Shown: positions 33,603-43,134 of the stretch, piece by piece
How positions within the stretch are numbered: the stretch's first letter is position 1
Layout: each line of letters starts with the position of its first letter
Source: Thermoleophilia bacterium
GTDB lineage: Bacteria; Actinomycetota; Thermoleophilia; Solirubrobacterales; 70-9
Direction: 5' to 3'
DNA length: 64,000 bases
Assembly (NCBI GenBank): GCA_016650125.1
Contig: JAENWT010000003.1
Span: forward strand, 155,637-219,636
The notes under the pieces: model-generated
Seen by the model: only the letters and a program-made list of their open reading frames with translations
Told to the model about the DNA's origin: nothing
The model's database searches: none
Program-made: the position numbers and the translations under genes

Positions 33603-35236
33603 GCAAGTCCGAAAAGAAGGAAAAGAAGGACAAGGCGAAGCCGAAGCAGCCGCCGAACCTTCTGCTGATCCTCACCGACCAGCAGCGTCAGCCCCGTCAC
33701 TGGCCTGAAGATCCCGACTGGCTTGCGGATCTGGTGCCGACGGACGTCGAACTTTCCCGAACCGGGGTCACCTTCACCGAGGCATGTACCGCTTCCTGCA
33801 TGTGCTCGCCGAGCCGGGCTTCGCTCTTCACCGGCAAGTGGCCGGCCGAGCACGGGGTGGACCTTACCCTGACCCGGGGCGGCTTCATGCCGGATCTGAA
33901 GAACGCTCCGGCGACCATCCGTAACGTCATCGAATCTGCGCGCATCGGTGAGACTTCGCCCCGGAGGGCGTTGACCACCGTGTTGAAGAACGCCGTTCGC
34001 AGGCCGAACGGTGGCAAGGGTGAGAAGAATCTCGATCCGAAGACTCCGAACCTGGCGAGGATCCTCGCCCGGGCCGGGTACCGCACGGTACTCAAGGGCA
34101 AGTGGCACCTGAGCCAGCCGGCCGGCGACGAGTGGGAGCCCGAAGACGGCGACCGCGTTCAGGAGCTTTATGGATTCGAAGGCTGGATCCCGCCGGATGC
34201 AGGCGAAAACACCGAGCCGTCGAGCTTCGGTGGCGGCAATCAGTCGGGCAAGTCTGAAGAGGGCTTCGACGAGGACTTTGCGCGGCAGGCCGAAGAGTTC
34301 CTGAGCGATCCACCGCCCGAACCCTGGGCACTGATCGTGTCCCTGGTCAACCCGCACGACGTGCTCGCCTTCCCGTCCACCTTCGCGCAGGGCGGTTACA
34401 AACCGAGCGCCTGGGAGGACCTCGACCAGATCGAATTGCCTCCTTCAGTCGACGAGAACCTCGCCAGCAAGCCTCACGTCCACAAGATGATGAAGGTCGG
34501 CCAGTCGAGTTACCTCGGCGTGCTGGACGCTGACCAGAGGCTCGACTACTGCCGCTTCTACGCCCACCTCCATCGGCTCGTCGACGAGAAGGTCAAGCGG
34601 GTCGTCGACGCACTGGGCGATCCGGACGATCCGGAATCTCTGTGCTCGAAGACCGTGATCATCAAGACCTCGGACCATGGCGAGCTGGGCATGTCCCACG
34701 GTGGTCAGCGCCAGAAAGCCTTCAATGCGTACGACGAGACGATCAACGTGCCGCTGATCGTCTCCAATCCGGTGCTCTTCCCCGAAGCGAAGACAAGCGC
34801 CGCGCCAGTCTCGCTCTGCGACGTCTTGCCGACCATGGCGGCGTTCGCCGGCGTGGACACCTCCGGCGACGGCATCCGCGGCAAGGACCTGACCCCGGTG
34901 CTGGACGGCACCTCCGAATCAGTCCGGGAAGAAATCCTTTTCACCTACGACGACCATCAGGCGGCCAGCGCCTTCACCGACGTGGCCCCGCCGCCGAACC
35001 ACATCCGCGCGGTGCGCTCGGCCGAATCGATGTACGCCGTCTATTTCGACCCCGACGGCCGGGAAGAACCGCAGTACGAGCTCTATGACATGACCCGGGA
35101 CCCCGACCAGGTCAACAACCTGGTCAACAAGGACACCGGCCGCGTGCTCGACCCCGAAGATGCGGGCCTGCTCCTGCGCATGCGCGCGTCACTCGAGAAC
35201 GAGTGCCGGAGCGCCAGGACCTACCTGCCAGCCTGA
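33599..35236 (+). CDS. Sulfatase-family hydrolase
   Basis: 545 residues. After a Lys-rich start without signal peptide, 'LLLILTDQQR' gives the metal Asp (Asp27), and 'CMCSPSRASLFTGKWP' contains C69-S-P-S-R, the C-x-P-S-R formylglycine sequon. 'LKGKWHLS' and 'KTSDHGELG' supply Lys/His and the second metal Asp-His. Hydrolyses sulfate (or phosphonate) esters after the Cys is converted to formylglycine; no converting enzyme is in the window. Overlaps the preceding secreted-protein gene by 4 bp. Confidence 0.88.
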   Translation: MSKSEKKEKKDKAKPKQPPNLLLILTDQQRQPRHWPEDPDWLADLVPTDVELSRTGVTFTEACTASCMCSPSRASLFTGKWPAEHGVDLTLTRGGFMPDLKNAPATIRNVIESARIGETSPRRALTTVLKNAVRRPNGGKGEKNLDPKTPNLARILARAGYRTVLKGKWHLSQPAGDEWEPEDGDRVQELYGFEGWIPPDAGENTEPSSFGGGNQSGKSEEGFDEDFARQAEEFLSDPPPEPWALIVSLVNPHDVLAFPSTFAQGGYKPSAWEDLDQIELPPSVDENLASKPHVHKMMKVGQSSYLGVLDADQRLDYCRFYAHLHRLVDEKVKRVVDALGDPDDPESLCSKTVIIKTSDHGELGMSHGGQRQKAFNAYDETINVPLIVSNPVLFPEAKTSAAPVSLCDVLPTMAAFAGVDTSGDGIRGKDLTPVLDGTSESVREEILFTYDDHQAASAFTDVAPPPNHIRAVRSAESMYAVYFDPDGREEPQYELYDMTRDPDQVNNLVNKDTGRVLDPEDAGLLLRMRASLENECRSARTYLPA

Positions 35237-35265
35237 CACTTTCGGCCGCCCGGAGCTGGCGGCGG

Positions 35266-35754
35266 TTACTGCCCGACCGGGTCGCGGCGCCGCTCGGGCA
35301 GGGCCAGTAGTCCGGCCCAGGCCGCATCGCCCAGCGCTTCTGCATATTCAGGCAAAGGCTTCTTGAGCCGGCCGGCGAGCGAGAGCTTGGCAACTTCCTG
35401 AGTCGGGGCGAAAGTCACCGCGTGCATCAGGTTGAAGGAGATCGGCGGCAGGCGACCGGATTCGGACTGCCGGTCGATCCAGGTCCTCATCGAAGCGAAA
35501 AATTCACGATTGCTCGCCATCAGCCTCTCGCCGAGAGGGCCGGCCGCCGCCGCGTTCCGGTGACGGGCAACCAGCTTCGCGGTCTCGCGGTTGTCCTCGG
35601 TCCAGTTCAGGTGGAGCGCGACCAGGCCCTTGATCGCCGCTTCGGGGTCGTCAGCGTTGTTGGTGACCACTGCAATCGAAAGCTGCTGGTAGTCCTCGAG
35701 TGCGGTCACGACCATCTCGGCGGTCTCGTCCGTCGTTTCGACGGGGTCGCTCAT
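35266..35754 (-). CDS. Protein resembling a TetR C-terminal ligand domain without HTH
   Basis: 162 residues, all-helical. 'AIKGLVALHLNWTEDNRETAKLVARHR' layout and 'RLMASNREFFASMRTWIDRQSESGRL' resemble TetR-family C-terminal regions, but the N-terminus has no helix-turn-helix. The ATG overlaps the upstream hydrolase stop by 4 bp. Either a truncated regulator or a stand-alone helical ligand-binding protein working with the hydrolase. Confidence 0.5.
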   Translation of the reverse strand: MSDPVETTDETAEMVVTALEDYQQLSIAVVTNNADDPEAAIKGLVALHLNWTEDNRETAKLVARHRNAAAAGPLGERLMASNREFFASMRTWIDRQSESGRLPPISFNLMHAVTFAPTQEVAKLSLAGRLKKPLPEYAEALGDAAWAGLLALPERRRDPVGQ

Positions 35755-36701
35755 TTGCCGGCGTCCGACGTCTTCTTGGCGGCTTTCTTTGCGGCGGCAG
35801 AAGTCTTCCTGCCGTTCTCGTTCAGCAGGCGTCGAATTTCGGCTTCGTCGAGGTCGGCCGGTTCGGTGCTCTCGATGAACTCGGTCAGCACCTTGATGAA
35901 ACGGTCGGGGTCGGCGTTGAAAGGGAAGTGTCCGGCTCCGGGGAAGATTTCCAGCTGGCTGCCGGGCATCAGCTCGTGCGCGAGCTGCCCGTGGCTCGAC
36001 GGGATGATGCGGTCTCGCTCGCCCCAGACGATCAGCGAGGGGATGTCGGCGGACAGGTAGAGCCGGTCCTTGGCGGTGACCTTCTGGCCGGTGGGGTCGA
36101 TCACCGAACGCACCGTGTTGAGGAAGGCGCGCCGGGCGTCGGCTTCGGTCAGTGAGGAGAATCCTTCGGACACGCCCTGGACGTCGGCACTCGGCTGAAT
36201 TCCGACCATGGTCAGCAGGCGGCGCAGTTTCAGCCCGGCGTCGTGAAGGGGACCCGCGAACATGACCGGCAGGACGAACTCGGCTCCTGGCAGGGTGGCG
36301 GCTCGCAGCACCAGGTTCACTTCCTTGTCGATGCCGCCGGTGTCGACCAGGACCAGGCGTCCGACGCGATCCGGGAACTGGTACGCGTACTGGAGTGCGA
36401 TGCCGCCGCCGAGGGAGTGGCCGACGATCGTCGCCTTCGGGACCTCGAGCGCGACCAGCAGGTCGCGGATTCCGCTGGCGTAGGCGCCGAGCGAATAGTC
36501 ACCCTTCGGCTTGGCCGACCTGCCGTGTCCGAGAAGGTCCGGTGCGATCACGTCGTATTTCTCGGCGAGGCGTGGCATCACGCTCTTCCAGGTGCGAGAA
36601 CTCGAAGTGATTCCGTGGATCAGGACCAGGGGCGGTCCCTCTCCGGCACGGTGGTAGGTCACCGGCTGTCCGTGAATTTCGATCATCTCTGGCTGGGCCA
36701 T
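35751..36701 (-). CDS. Alpha/beta hydrolase with Ala/Lys-rich C-terminal tail
   Basis: 316 residues. 'LVLIHGITSSSRTW' (oxyanion), 'DLLGHGRSAKP', nucleophile in 'GHSLGGGIA', Asp in 'WGERDRIIP' and His in 'GAGHFPFN' give a complete catalytic triad of the fluoroacetate-dehalogenase/MhpC-like group. The last 30 residues are Lys/Ala-rich ('KTSAAAKKAAKK'), unusual for this enzyme and possibly nucleic-acid or surface binding. Coupled to the TetR-C-like gene. Confidence 0.85.
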   Translation of the reverse strand: MAQPEMIEIHGQPVTYHRAGEGPPLVLIHGITSSSRTWKSVMPRLAEKYDVIAPDLLGHGRSAKPKGDYSLGAYASGIRDLLVALEVPKATIVGHSLGGGIALQYAYQFPDRVGRLVLVDTGGIDKEVNLVLRAATLPGAEFVLPVMFAGPLHDAGLKLRRLLTMVGIQPSADVQGVSEGFSSLTEADARRAFLNTVRSVIDPTGQKVTAKDRLYLSADIPSLIVWGERDRIIPSSHGQLAHELMPGSQLEIFPGAGHFPFNADPDRFIKVLTEFIESTEPADLDEAEIRRLLNENGRKTSAAAKKAAKKTSDAGK

Positions 36702-36812
36702 TGGACCAGTGTGTCAGCCGCCGCGGAGGCGCAGTGTGAGTCGTCTCCGGCCGAAGCTTTCGAGGGGCACCGGAATTCGGGATCGCATATACGATGCCCC
36801 GGTGATCTCGCG

Positions 36813-37457
36813 TTGAATCGCCTACTTCGCCTTCGGCGTGAATCGCTCGGCTTCGCGATCGGTTCGCTCTGCTTCGCGATCGGCGCCTGCCCGGGCTATC
36901 TCGCCCTGGTGGGAGAGGTCGCCTGCAACATCACCTTCTTCGTCGGTTCGATCTTCTTTACGCTCGCCGGGTTCATCCAGTTCCGCCTGACCGGCCGCTG
37001 GCAGCGCGGCGCCTGGAAGTCGAAGTCGGACTGGGATGACTGGTGGTCGGCCGGGATCCAGTTCGTCGGCACGCTCTACTTCAATGTCTCGACTTTCGTG
37101 GCGCTTTTCCTCGACTCGGGTGCCGCCCAGTACCAGCACTCGGTCTGGCGCCCGGATGCGCTCGGATCGATCTGCTTCCTCGTTTCGGCATCATTTGCTG
37201 TCGCCGCCACCACCCACACTCAGAGTCTCTGGGACCCGGATGCCCGCAACTGGTGGAGTACGTGGCTCGGCATGGCTGGATCGAGCCTCTTCGGCGCCTC
37301 GGCGATCGCCGCCTACATCGCACCGGGCGGGGGCAATCCGCTGAGTGCCGAGTGGGTCAACCTCGGCACTTTCCTCGGAGCGCTCTGCTTCCTGGTCGCC
37401 GCCCTACTGGTCAAGCCTTCGAGACGCCAGATCAAAGAAAACGTAACTTCAAGCTGA
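36813..37457 (+). CDS. YrhK-domain membrane protein
   Basis: 214 residues from TTG 36813 (promoter-like TATACGAT lies 20-25 bp upstream, so the longer open frame is rejected). Six or so spans; 'GFAIGSLCFAIGACPGY' and 'FFVGSIFFTLAGFIQ' and later 'DALGSICFLVSASFAV' match the paired YrhK helix motif. Membrane location; function unknown. Ends at a strong terminator. Confidence 0.65.
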   Translation: MNRLLRLRRESLGFAIGSLCFAIGACPGYLALVGEVACNITFFVGSIFFTLAGFIQFRLTGRWQRGAWKSKSDWDDWWSAGIQFVGTLYFNVSTFVALFLDSGAAQYQHSVWRPDALGSICFLVSASFAVAATTHTQSLWDPDARNWWSTWLGMAGSSLFGASAIAAYIAPGGGNPLSAEWVNLGTFLGALCFLVAALLVKPSRRQIKENVTSS

Positions 37458-37468
37458 GCAAGCCCCTT

Positions 37469-37509
37469 TGGCCGCGGTTTCCCGTGGCATGGATAGGAAA
37501 CCGCGGCCA
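37469..37509. terminator. Strong bidirectional terminator
   Basis: TGGCCGCGGTTTCC and its perfect complement form a 14-bp stem with a 13-nt loop between two convergent genes; CTTTT follows on the plus strand. Confidence 0.85.
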
Positions 37510-37525
37510 GAACGTCTTTTGGCGG

Positions 37526-39115
37526 CTACCAGGTGTCGATGAAGCGGACTGGGCCCGGAGGCTCGCGTCCTGAATCGGCAGCGGCGAAGGTTGCGCTGAC
37601 CACCCGCCTGGTATCGGCCGGATCGATCACGTCGTCAATCTCGAAGAGTGTCGCCGCGTTCAGGGCTTTGGCGTTCTCGAGCGCCATCTCGGTCAGCTCG
37701 CGGACGGTCTTCTCACGCTCGGCGTCGTCTTCGATCTTTTCCAGTTCCTTGCGCATACCTAGGCGAACCGCACCTTCGAGGCCCATCGGTCCGAGCTCGG
37801 CTCCGGGCCAGGCGACCGTAAGGAGGGGTTCGTGGAGGCTGCCGGCGACCATCGCCTGGGCGCCGAGGCCGTAGCCGCGCCGGAGGATCACCGCGACGAA
37901 AGGCACCTTCAGAGCGGCACCGGTGACCAGCAGGCGCGAGCAGTGGCGGACCAGGCCGGTCTTCTCGGCCTCGGGTCCGACCATCATCCCGGGGGTGTCG
38001 ACCAGGGAAAGGATCGGCAGCCCGAAGGCGTCACAGAGCTGCATGAACCGGGAGGCTTTGTCGGCTCCATCGCTGGTGATCGCGCCGGCCATGTGCATCG
38101 GGTTGTTGGCGATCACGCCAATTGCCCGACCATCGATCCGGCAAGCGGTCACCATGTCGGGAGCGAACACCGGCCTCAGGAACACCGTCGAGTCGACGTC
38201 GGCGAGCATCTCGATCAGCGGATTCACATCGTAGGCACGCCGCCGGCGTTCGGGGATCACTTCGCGCAACGCTTCCTGGTCGGGTGCGGCACCCGGCGTC
38301 GTGTCCCACGGCGGGAGGTCGCCCTGGAAGAACGCGAGCAGCTTTCGGGTGACGGCAACTGCTTCGGCTTCGTCTTCGACAGTGACGTCGACCACGCCGT
38401 TGGCCGTCTGCATGTCGATCGGGCCGACTTCATCCGGATGAACGGTGCCGAGGCCGCCGCCTTCGATCATCGCCGGGCCACCCATGCCGAGTGAGCTGTT
38501 CTTCGTGGCGACGATCAGGTCGGAACAACCGGCGATCACCGCGTTGCCGGCGAAGCAGCGTCCGGCCACGATGGCGATCCGCGGCACCACGCCGGAAAGC
38601 GCCGCCCAGAGCGCGAACGCCCGCACGTGGAGGGCGGAGACGGCGGGGTAGTCGGTGTCTCCCGGGCGGCCACCGCCGCCTTCGGCGAAAAACACGGTCG
38701 GCAGCTTCATGCGCTCGATCAGTTCGAAAAGCCGGTCCTTCTTCAGGTGCCCGACCGCGCCCTGCGTGCCGGCCAGCACGGTGTAGTCATACGAAAGGAC
38801 CGCGCAGGCACTTGAGAGCCCGAAGGTCTCGCCATTGATCCGGGCGGTCCCGCCGATTATTCCGTCGCCCGGTGTGCGTTCGATCAGGTCCTGCATCTCC
38901 CGTCGGCCGCGCTGGGCTGCCACGGCGTAACGGCCGTACTCGACGAAGGTGCCTTCGTCGATCAGGTCGTCGAGGTTCTCCCTCGCGGTCCGGCCGCCTA
39001 GTCCGTGGCGCTTCTCGACGGCATCGGGCCGCGCCGCGTCCTCGGTCAGGTCGCGGCGGCGGTTGAGTTCGGCAAGGTCCTCGCGTACTGGCTCAGGGGG
39101 CTGGGGGTCGGGCAT
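37526..39115 (-). CDS. Acyl-CoA carboxylase, carboxyltransferase (beta) subunit
   Basis: 529 residues. Two crotonase-like halves: 'RLTARENLDDLIDEGTF' type N-term, 'GGGGRPGD' and 'GRCFAGNAVIAGCSD' in the first (biotin site), 'PILSLVDTPGMMVGPEAE' and 'ILRRGYGLGAQAM' in the second (acyl-CoA site). Transfers carboxyl from biotin to acetyl-, propionyl- or methylcrotonyl-CoA; which one cannot be told. No biotin carboxylase gene adjacent. Overlaps the GH5 gene end by 23 bp. Confidence 0.88.
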   Translation of the reverse strand: MPDPQPPEPVREDLAELNRRRDLTEDAARPDAVEKRHGLGGRTARENLDDLIDEGTFVEYGRYAVAAQRGRREMQDLIERTPGDGIIGGTARINGETFGLSSACAVLSYDYTVLAGTQGAVGHLKKDRLFELIERMKLPTVFFAEGGGGRPGDTDYPAVSALHVRAFALWAALSGVVPRIAIVAGRCFAGNAVIAGCSDLIVATKNSSLGMGGPAMIEGGGLGTVHPDEVGPIDMQTANGVVDVTVEDEAEAVAVTRKLLAFFQGDLPPWDTTPGAAPDQEALREVIPERRRRAYDVNPLIEMLADVDSTVFLRPVFAPDMVTACRIDGRAIGVIANNPMHMAGAITSDGADKASRFMQLCDAFGLPILSLVDTPGMMVGPEAEKTGLVRHCSRLLVTGAALKVPFVAVILRRGYGLGAQAMVAGSLHEPLLTVAWPGAELGPMGLEGAVRLGMRKELEKIEDDAEREKTVRELTEMALENAKALNAATLFEIDDVIDPADTRRVVSATFAAADSGREPPGPVRFIDTW

Positions 39116-40598
39116 GCCTTGAGCTTTTCAGGCTGAATCGCGTTTTGTCGGGGAGCAGAAGCTTGTCGCCGGGATAACGGGCGACGAGGCGGTGCGGTTT
39201 CGCCTTCGGCGGAAGCTTGCGTTTGATCGTTCCGATGCCTCTTCGGATCTTGACCTTCAGACTGATCTTCCGCTTCTTCTTGCCGCGGAAGAACTCGATT
39301 CGGGCGCTGACCGGCTTGCCCGCGATCGGCCTGACCTTCAACCGCGCCTTCAGCTGACCACCCCGGACCTTGGCCGAGACGATCTTCAGACCGGCGTCCG
39401 CGCGATTGGCGGGGCGCGGCAGCTCCGGCAGGATCTCCGGCGGCTGGTCGTCCGGCGGGGTGGCCGGGTCCTCGAGGTGCTCGCGGAAGTGGGCGCCATA
39501 GGTGGGGGTCGGCGTGCCGTTCAGGTCGGTGATCAGGGCGTAATTGGTGCAGCCTTCCTCCGGCAGGACCCACCAGGCCCAGGCGAGGTATCCGATACCC
39601 CGGACGTCCGCCCACTTCATATACCGCTCGATGTGGTCCGCCTGGCAGTCGCTCTGGCCGAACTCGGCCGTGATCACCGGATGCTCGGCCGCGACCGTTT
39701 CGATCTCGCCGACCCAGCAGGCCGCATCGTCGCAGTCCTGACCGGGGTAGTTGTGGAAACCGGCGATCAACTGGTCGTCTGCCGGGGCCCGCTCGCTCCA
39801 CTTGGACAGGTCGTTCGCGTAGTCGAGTCCGCTGAGGATGACCGGCTGGCTGGCGCCGGTGCCACGGACCGCGGCCAGGAGGGTTCCCATGCCGACGGTC
39901 GTGTACTTCGCGCCGGTTACGGGCAAGTCGGTGTCAGCCTGGTCCGGCGCCTCGCAGCCTCCCCCTCGCCAGCAGCTCCAGGACTGGAGGAACGCCCAGT
40001 CGTGGGCGACTGGATCCCACCGTGAGTGGGGCTCGTTGAAGAGGTCGAAGATCACTGCGTCATTGGTCTTGAAGCGATTGGCGGCCGATGCCCAGAAATC
40101 GTCGGAACGATTGTCCGCCATCGGGCGCAGCCCGTCGGCGACGGTGCCGTCCTGGCCAGTCCAGTGGAGGTCGAGGACCACAACGAGGCCGGCGTCGGTC
40201 AGGTCGTCGACGAAGTCGCCGACCGCGTCGCGGTAGCCGGTGGCAGTCAGGTCAGGCGGCTCCGGGTACTCCTCATTGTCGGGCAGTCCGTCGTCGCCAA
40301 GCCAGCAGTCCTGGTTCAGCGGGATCCGCACGGTGTTGATGTTCCAGTCGAGCATCGCCTGGGCGGTGTCCGGATTCGCACCTTCATTCGCGTAGCCCCA
40401 GCCCTGGACGCAGGCGTACTCGAAACTCGGCCAGTTGACCCCGCGGGGGATAAACTCGTTACCCGTCTTGACGTCCCGGATACGGTTGCCGTCAACTTCG
40501 AGGTTGGGCGTCGCCGCGGCGGCCGGGGATGCCGCCAGAAGCAGGCATCCGGCGAGGGCCAGAGCGGCGAAGCAGGCCGATTTCAGAAGACGGGGCAC
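39093..40598 (-). CDS. Secreted glycoside hydrolase family 5 (cellulase-like)
   Basis: 501 residues from GTG 40598, followed by a signal peptide ending 'SPAAAATPN'. 'IPRGVNWPSFEYACVQGWGY' start, 'NTVRIPLNQDCW', 'VVLDLHWTG', 'FDLFNEPH' (acid/base Glu) and 'VITAEFGQSDC' (nucleophile Glu) are GH5 landmarks of the TIM barrel. After a Pro-rich linker comes a Lys/Arg-rich beta domain of about 100 residues that may bind the wall. Probably cleaves beta-glucan or mannan outside the cell. An AT-rich promoter-like stretch (GATATATATAG) lies just upstream. Confidence 0.85.
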   Translation of the reverse strand: MPRLLKSACFAALALAGCLLLAASPAAAATPNLEVDGNRIRDVKTGNEFIPRGVNWPSFEYACVQGWGYANEGANPDTAQAMLDWNINTVRIPLNQDCWLGDDGLPDNEEYPEPPDLTATGYRDAVGDFVDDLTDAGLVVVLDLHWTGQDGTVADGLRPMADNRSDDFWASAANRFKTNDAVIFDLFNEPHSRWDPVAHDWAFLQSWSCWRGGGCEAPDQADTDLPVTGAKYTTVGMGTLLAAVRGTGASQPVILSGLDYANDLSKWSERAPADDQLIAGFHNYPGQDCDDAACWVGEIETVAAEHPVITAEFGQSDCQADHIERYMKWADVRGIGYLAWAWWVLPEEGCTNYALITDLNGTPTPTYGAHFREHLEDPATPPDDQPPEILPELPRPANRADAGLKIVSAKVRGGQLKARLKVRPIAGKPVSARIEFFRGKKKRKISLKVKIRRGIGTIKRKLPPKAKPHRLVARYPGDKLLLPDKTRFSLKSSRHARPPAP

Positions 40599-40724
40599 CG
40601 AATAATGGTAACTCGCTGCGATATATATAGTTGCGACTTGATGATCGCTCACGGAACCGTGGATGGACGACGACCCATCTAGTCCCGAGCGCACCTTGAC
40701 TTCAGGTCGGGGGGCGCTCTCCTA

Positions 40725-42074
40725 ATGGTCGAGCTCCTGCTCGTGCTGGCTTCCGCCGCGCTGATCCTTGCGTGTGGCGCGTTTGTGGCTGCCGAATTCT
40801 CGTTCGTCACGGTCGACCGGTCGGCGGTCGACAAGGAGGCAGAGGGCGGCGACCGCAAGGCCAGGGGCGTGGCCCTCGCTCTGCGCAGCCTTTCGACCCA
40901 CCTCTCGGCGGCGCAGCTCGGGATCACGGTCACCAACCTGATCATCGGCTTCATGGCCGAGCCGGCCCTTGCCGGTCTGCTTGACGGACCGCTGGAATCG
41001 GTCGGCGTCAGCGAAGGGGCGGTCCGGGGCATCTCTCTCGCGATCGCGTTCATCCTCGCCAACGGACTGACCATGATCTTCGGCGAACTGGTGCCCCAGA
41101 ACCTGGCGATCGCCCGCCCGATGGAGACGGCTCGCGCGGTCCAGGGGTTCCAGCGCGGGTTCAGCCGGGTCTTCCGGCCGTTCGTCCGCCTGGCCAACGG
41201 CTCCGCCAACGCGATCCTCCGGCTGATCGGCATCGAGCCCCAGGAAGAGCTCGCCTCGGCGCGTTCGCCGGAGGAGCTGAGCTCGCTGGTCCGCCGTTCG
41301 GCCGAGCAGGGAACGCTGGGGCTGCCGACCGCGACCCTGGTCGAGAAGTCGATCGAGTTCGGCGAGCGCCGGGCCGACGACGCGATGACGCCCCGGGTGA
41401 GGGTGGAGACCCTGGCCCCGGACGAGCCGGTTGTCAAGGTGATCGAAGCGGCCCGGGAGAGCGGCCGCTCGAGGTTCCCTGTGATCCGCGAAGGGTCAGA
41501 AGAGGTGGAAGGCATCGTGCACGTGAAGCACGCGGTTGCGGTGCCCTACGACCAGCGCGAGAACGTGCTGGTGCGGGATGTCATGGCCGACCCCGTCCTT
41601 GTCCCGTCGACCGTCGAGCTCGATCCGCTGCTTACAGAATTGCGCAAGCAGGGACTGCAGATCGCGGTCGTCGTCGATGAGTTCGGCAGCTTCGACGGCA
41701 TCGTGACGCTTGAAGACCTGATTGAGGAGATCGTCGGCGAGGTCCGCGACGAGCACGATCCCCGAGAGGAGCCCGTCCGCCCGATCAGTGAGGGGATCTG
41801 GGGCCTCTCCGGCCTGCTGCGGCCGGACGAGATCGAGGAGAAGACCGGGATCCAGTTGGCGGAGGACGAAGACTACGAAACCGTCGCCGGCCTGATCGCG
41901 ATGGAGCTGGGCCGGGTCCCCGGACGCGGAGACACTGTCACCGTCACCGCCACCGAAGAGGGTGAGGGTCCGGATCCTGAAGTCGAGCTGACCGTGCTGC
42001 GTATGGACGGGCTGCGGGTTGACCGCGTGCGCATGTTGCGGCTCGAGACCGAAGACGGGGGGGACGGCGAATGA
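40725..42074 (+). CDS. CNNM/CBS-domain membrane protein (HlyC/CorC family), full length
   Basis: 449 residues: DUF21/CNNM membrane domain (residues 1-190; 'AAEFSFVTVDRS', 'GFMAEPAL', 'IFGELVPQN'), two CBS domains (about 205-330; 'RFPVIREGS', 'DEFGSFDGIVTLEDLIEEIVGE') and a C-terminal CorC_HlyC domain (about 345-440). Family members export or sense Mg/Co or other divalent cations. It overlaps the next paralogue by 4 bp, and the pair probably act together. Confidence 0.88.
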   Translation: MVELLLVLASAALILACGAFVAAEFSFVTVDRSAVDKEAEGGDRKARGVALALRSLSTHLSAAQLGITVTNLIIGFMAEPALAGLLDGPLESVGVSEGAVRGISLAIAFILANGLTMIFGELVPQNLAIARPMETARAVQGFQRGFSRVFRPFVRLANGSANAILRLIGIEPQEELASARSPEELSSLVRRSAEQGTLGLPTATLVEKSIEFGERRADDAMTPRVRVETLAPDEPVVKVIEAARESGRSRFPVIREGSEEVEGIVHVKHAVAVPYDQRENVLVRDVMADPVLVPSTVELDPLLTELRKQGLQIAVVVDEFGSFDGIVTLEDLIEEIVGEVRDEHDPREEPVRPISEGIWGLSGLLRPDEIEEKTGIQLAEDEDYETVAGLIAMELGRVPGRGDTVTVTATEEGEGPDPEVELTVLRMDGLRVDRVRMLRLETEDGGDGE

Positions 42075-43114
42075 GTCCGGCCGGCGCCCTGCTGATCTCG
42101 CTGCTCCTGCTGCTCGCCAACGCCTTCTTCGTCGGGGCCGAGTTCGCCCTGATCTCGGCCCGCCGCTCGGTGGTCGAGCCCCAGGCCGAAGCCGGAGGAC
42201 GGCTGGCCCGCGTCGCGATCGGCGCGATGGAGAACGTCACCCTGATGATGGCCGGCGCCCAGCTCGGCATCACGCTCTGCACCCTGGGCCTTGGCGCCCT
42301 GGCCGAGCCGGCAATCGCCCACAGTCTCGAAGCGCCCTTCGAGTCCCTCGGCTTGCCGGGGGCGCTTGTCCACCCGGTCTCCCTGGTCATCGCCCTCGGC
42401 ATCGTCGGCTCGCTCCACGTGATCCTCGGCGAGATCGTGCCGAAGAACATCGCGCTTGCCGGCCCGGATCGTTCCGCGCTGGCGCTGGCCCTGCCGCTGA
42501 CGGTCGTCGTGCGGGTGCTCTACCCGGCGATCGCCCTGCTGAACTGGTTGACCCGGGTCGTCCTGCGGCTGATCCGGATCGAGCCGAAGTCCGAAGTGGC
42601 GAGCGCTTTCACCCGCGACGAGGTCGCCGGGCTGGTCGAGCACTCGCGGCGCGAAGGAATGCTCGACGCCCACGAAAGCCACCTGCTCGCCGGGGCACTC
42701 GAGTTCGAAGAGCGGGACGCGGGCTCGGTCCTGCTGCCGATGGACATCATCGAGACGGTGCCGGTCACCGTGACCCCGGCCGAAGTCGAAGAGATCGCGG
42801 GGCGGACCGGCTTCTCGCGGTTCCCCGTCTCCCGCGACGGCCAGATGATCGGCTACCTGCACCTGAAGGATGCGCTCGAGTTCGAGGACATCCACCGCAG
42901 TAGGCCGATCGCTGAATCGTGGGTGCGGCCGCTGCCGACGGTGCGCGTCCGGGACCCGCTGCGATCCGTACTGGAGGCCATGCAGGGCTCGGGGGCCCAC
43001 CTGGCCCGCGTGATCGGCGACGACAGCAAGACGCTCGGCGTGGTCGCGCTGGAAGACGTGCTCGAGGAACTGATCGGCGAAGTAAGGGACGCGACCCAGC
43101 GCAGCCGGTCCTGA
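42071..43114 (+). CDS. CNNM/CBS-domain membrane protein, short paralogue
   Basis: 347 residues: CNNM domain ('GAEFALISARRS', 'GALAEPAIA', 'ILGEIVPKN') and two CBS domains ending 'VVALEDVLEELIGEVRD'. It lacks the CorC_HlyC domain present in the upstream gene. Overlapping start implies coupled translation and possibly a hetero-oligomer of long and short subunits. Confidence 0.87.
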   Translation: MSPAGALLISLLLLLANAFFVGAEFALISARRSVVEPQAEAGGRLARVAIGAMENVTLMMAGAQLGITLCTLGLGALAEPAIAHSLEAPFESLGLPGALVHPVSLVIALGIVGSLHVILGEIVPKNIALAGPDRSALALALPLTVVVRVLYPAIALLNWLTRVVLRLIRIEPKSEVASAFTRDEVAGLVEHSRREGMLDAHESHLLAGALEFEERDAGSVLLPMDIIETVPVTVTPAEVEEIAGRTGFSRFPVSRDGQMIGYLHLKDALEFEDIHRSRPIAESWVRPLPTVRVRDPLRSVLEAMQGSGAHLARVIGDDSKTLGVVALEDVLEELIGEVRDATQRSRS

Positions 43115-43134
43115 CTAAAGAATAGGATCAGCCC

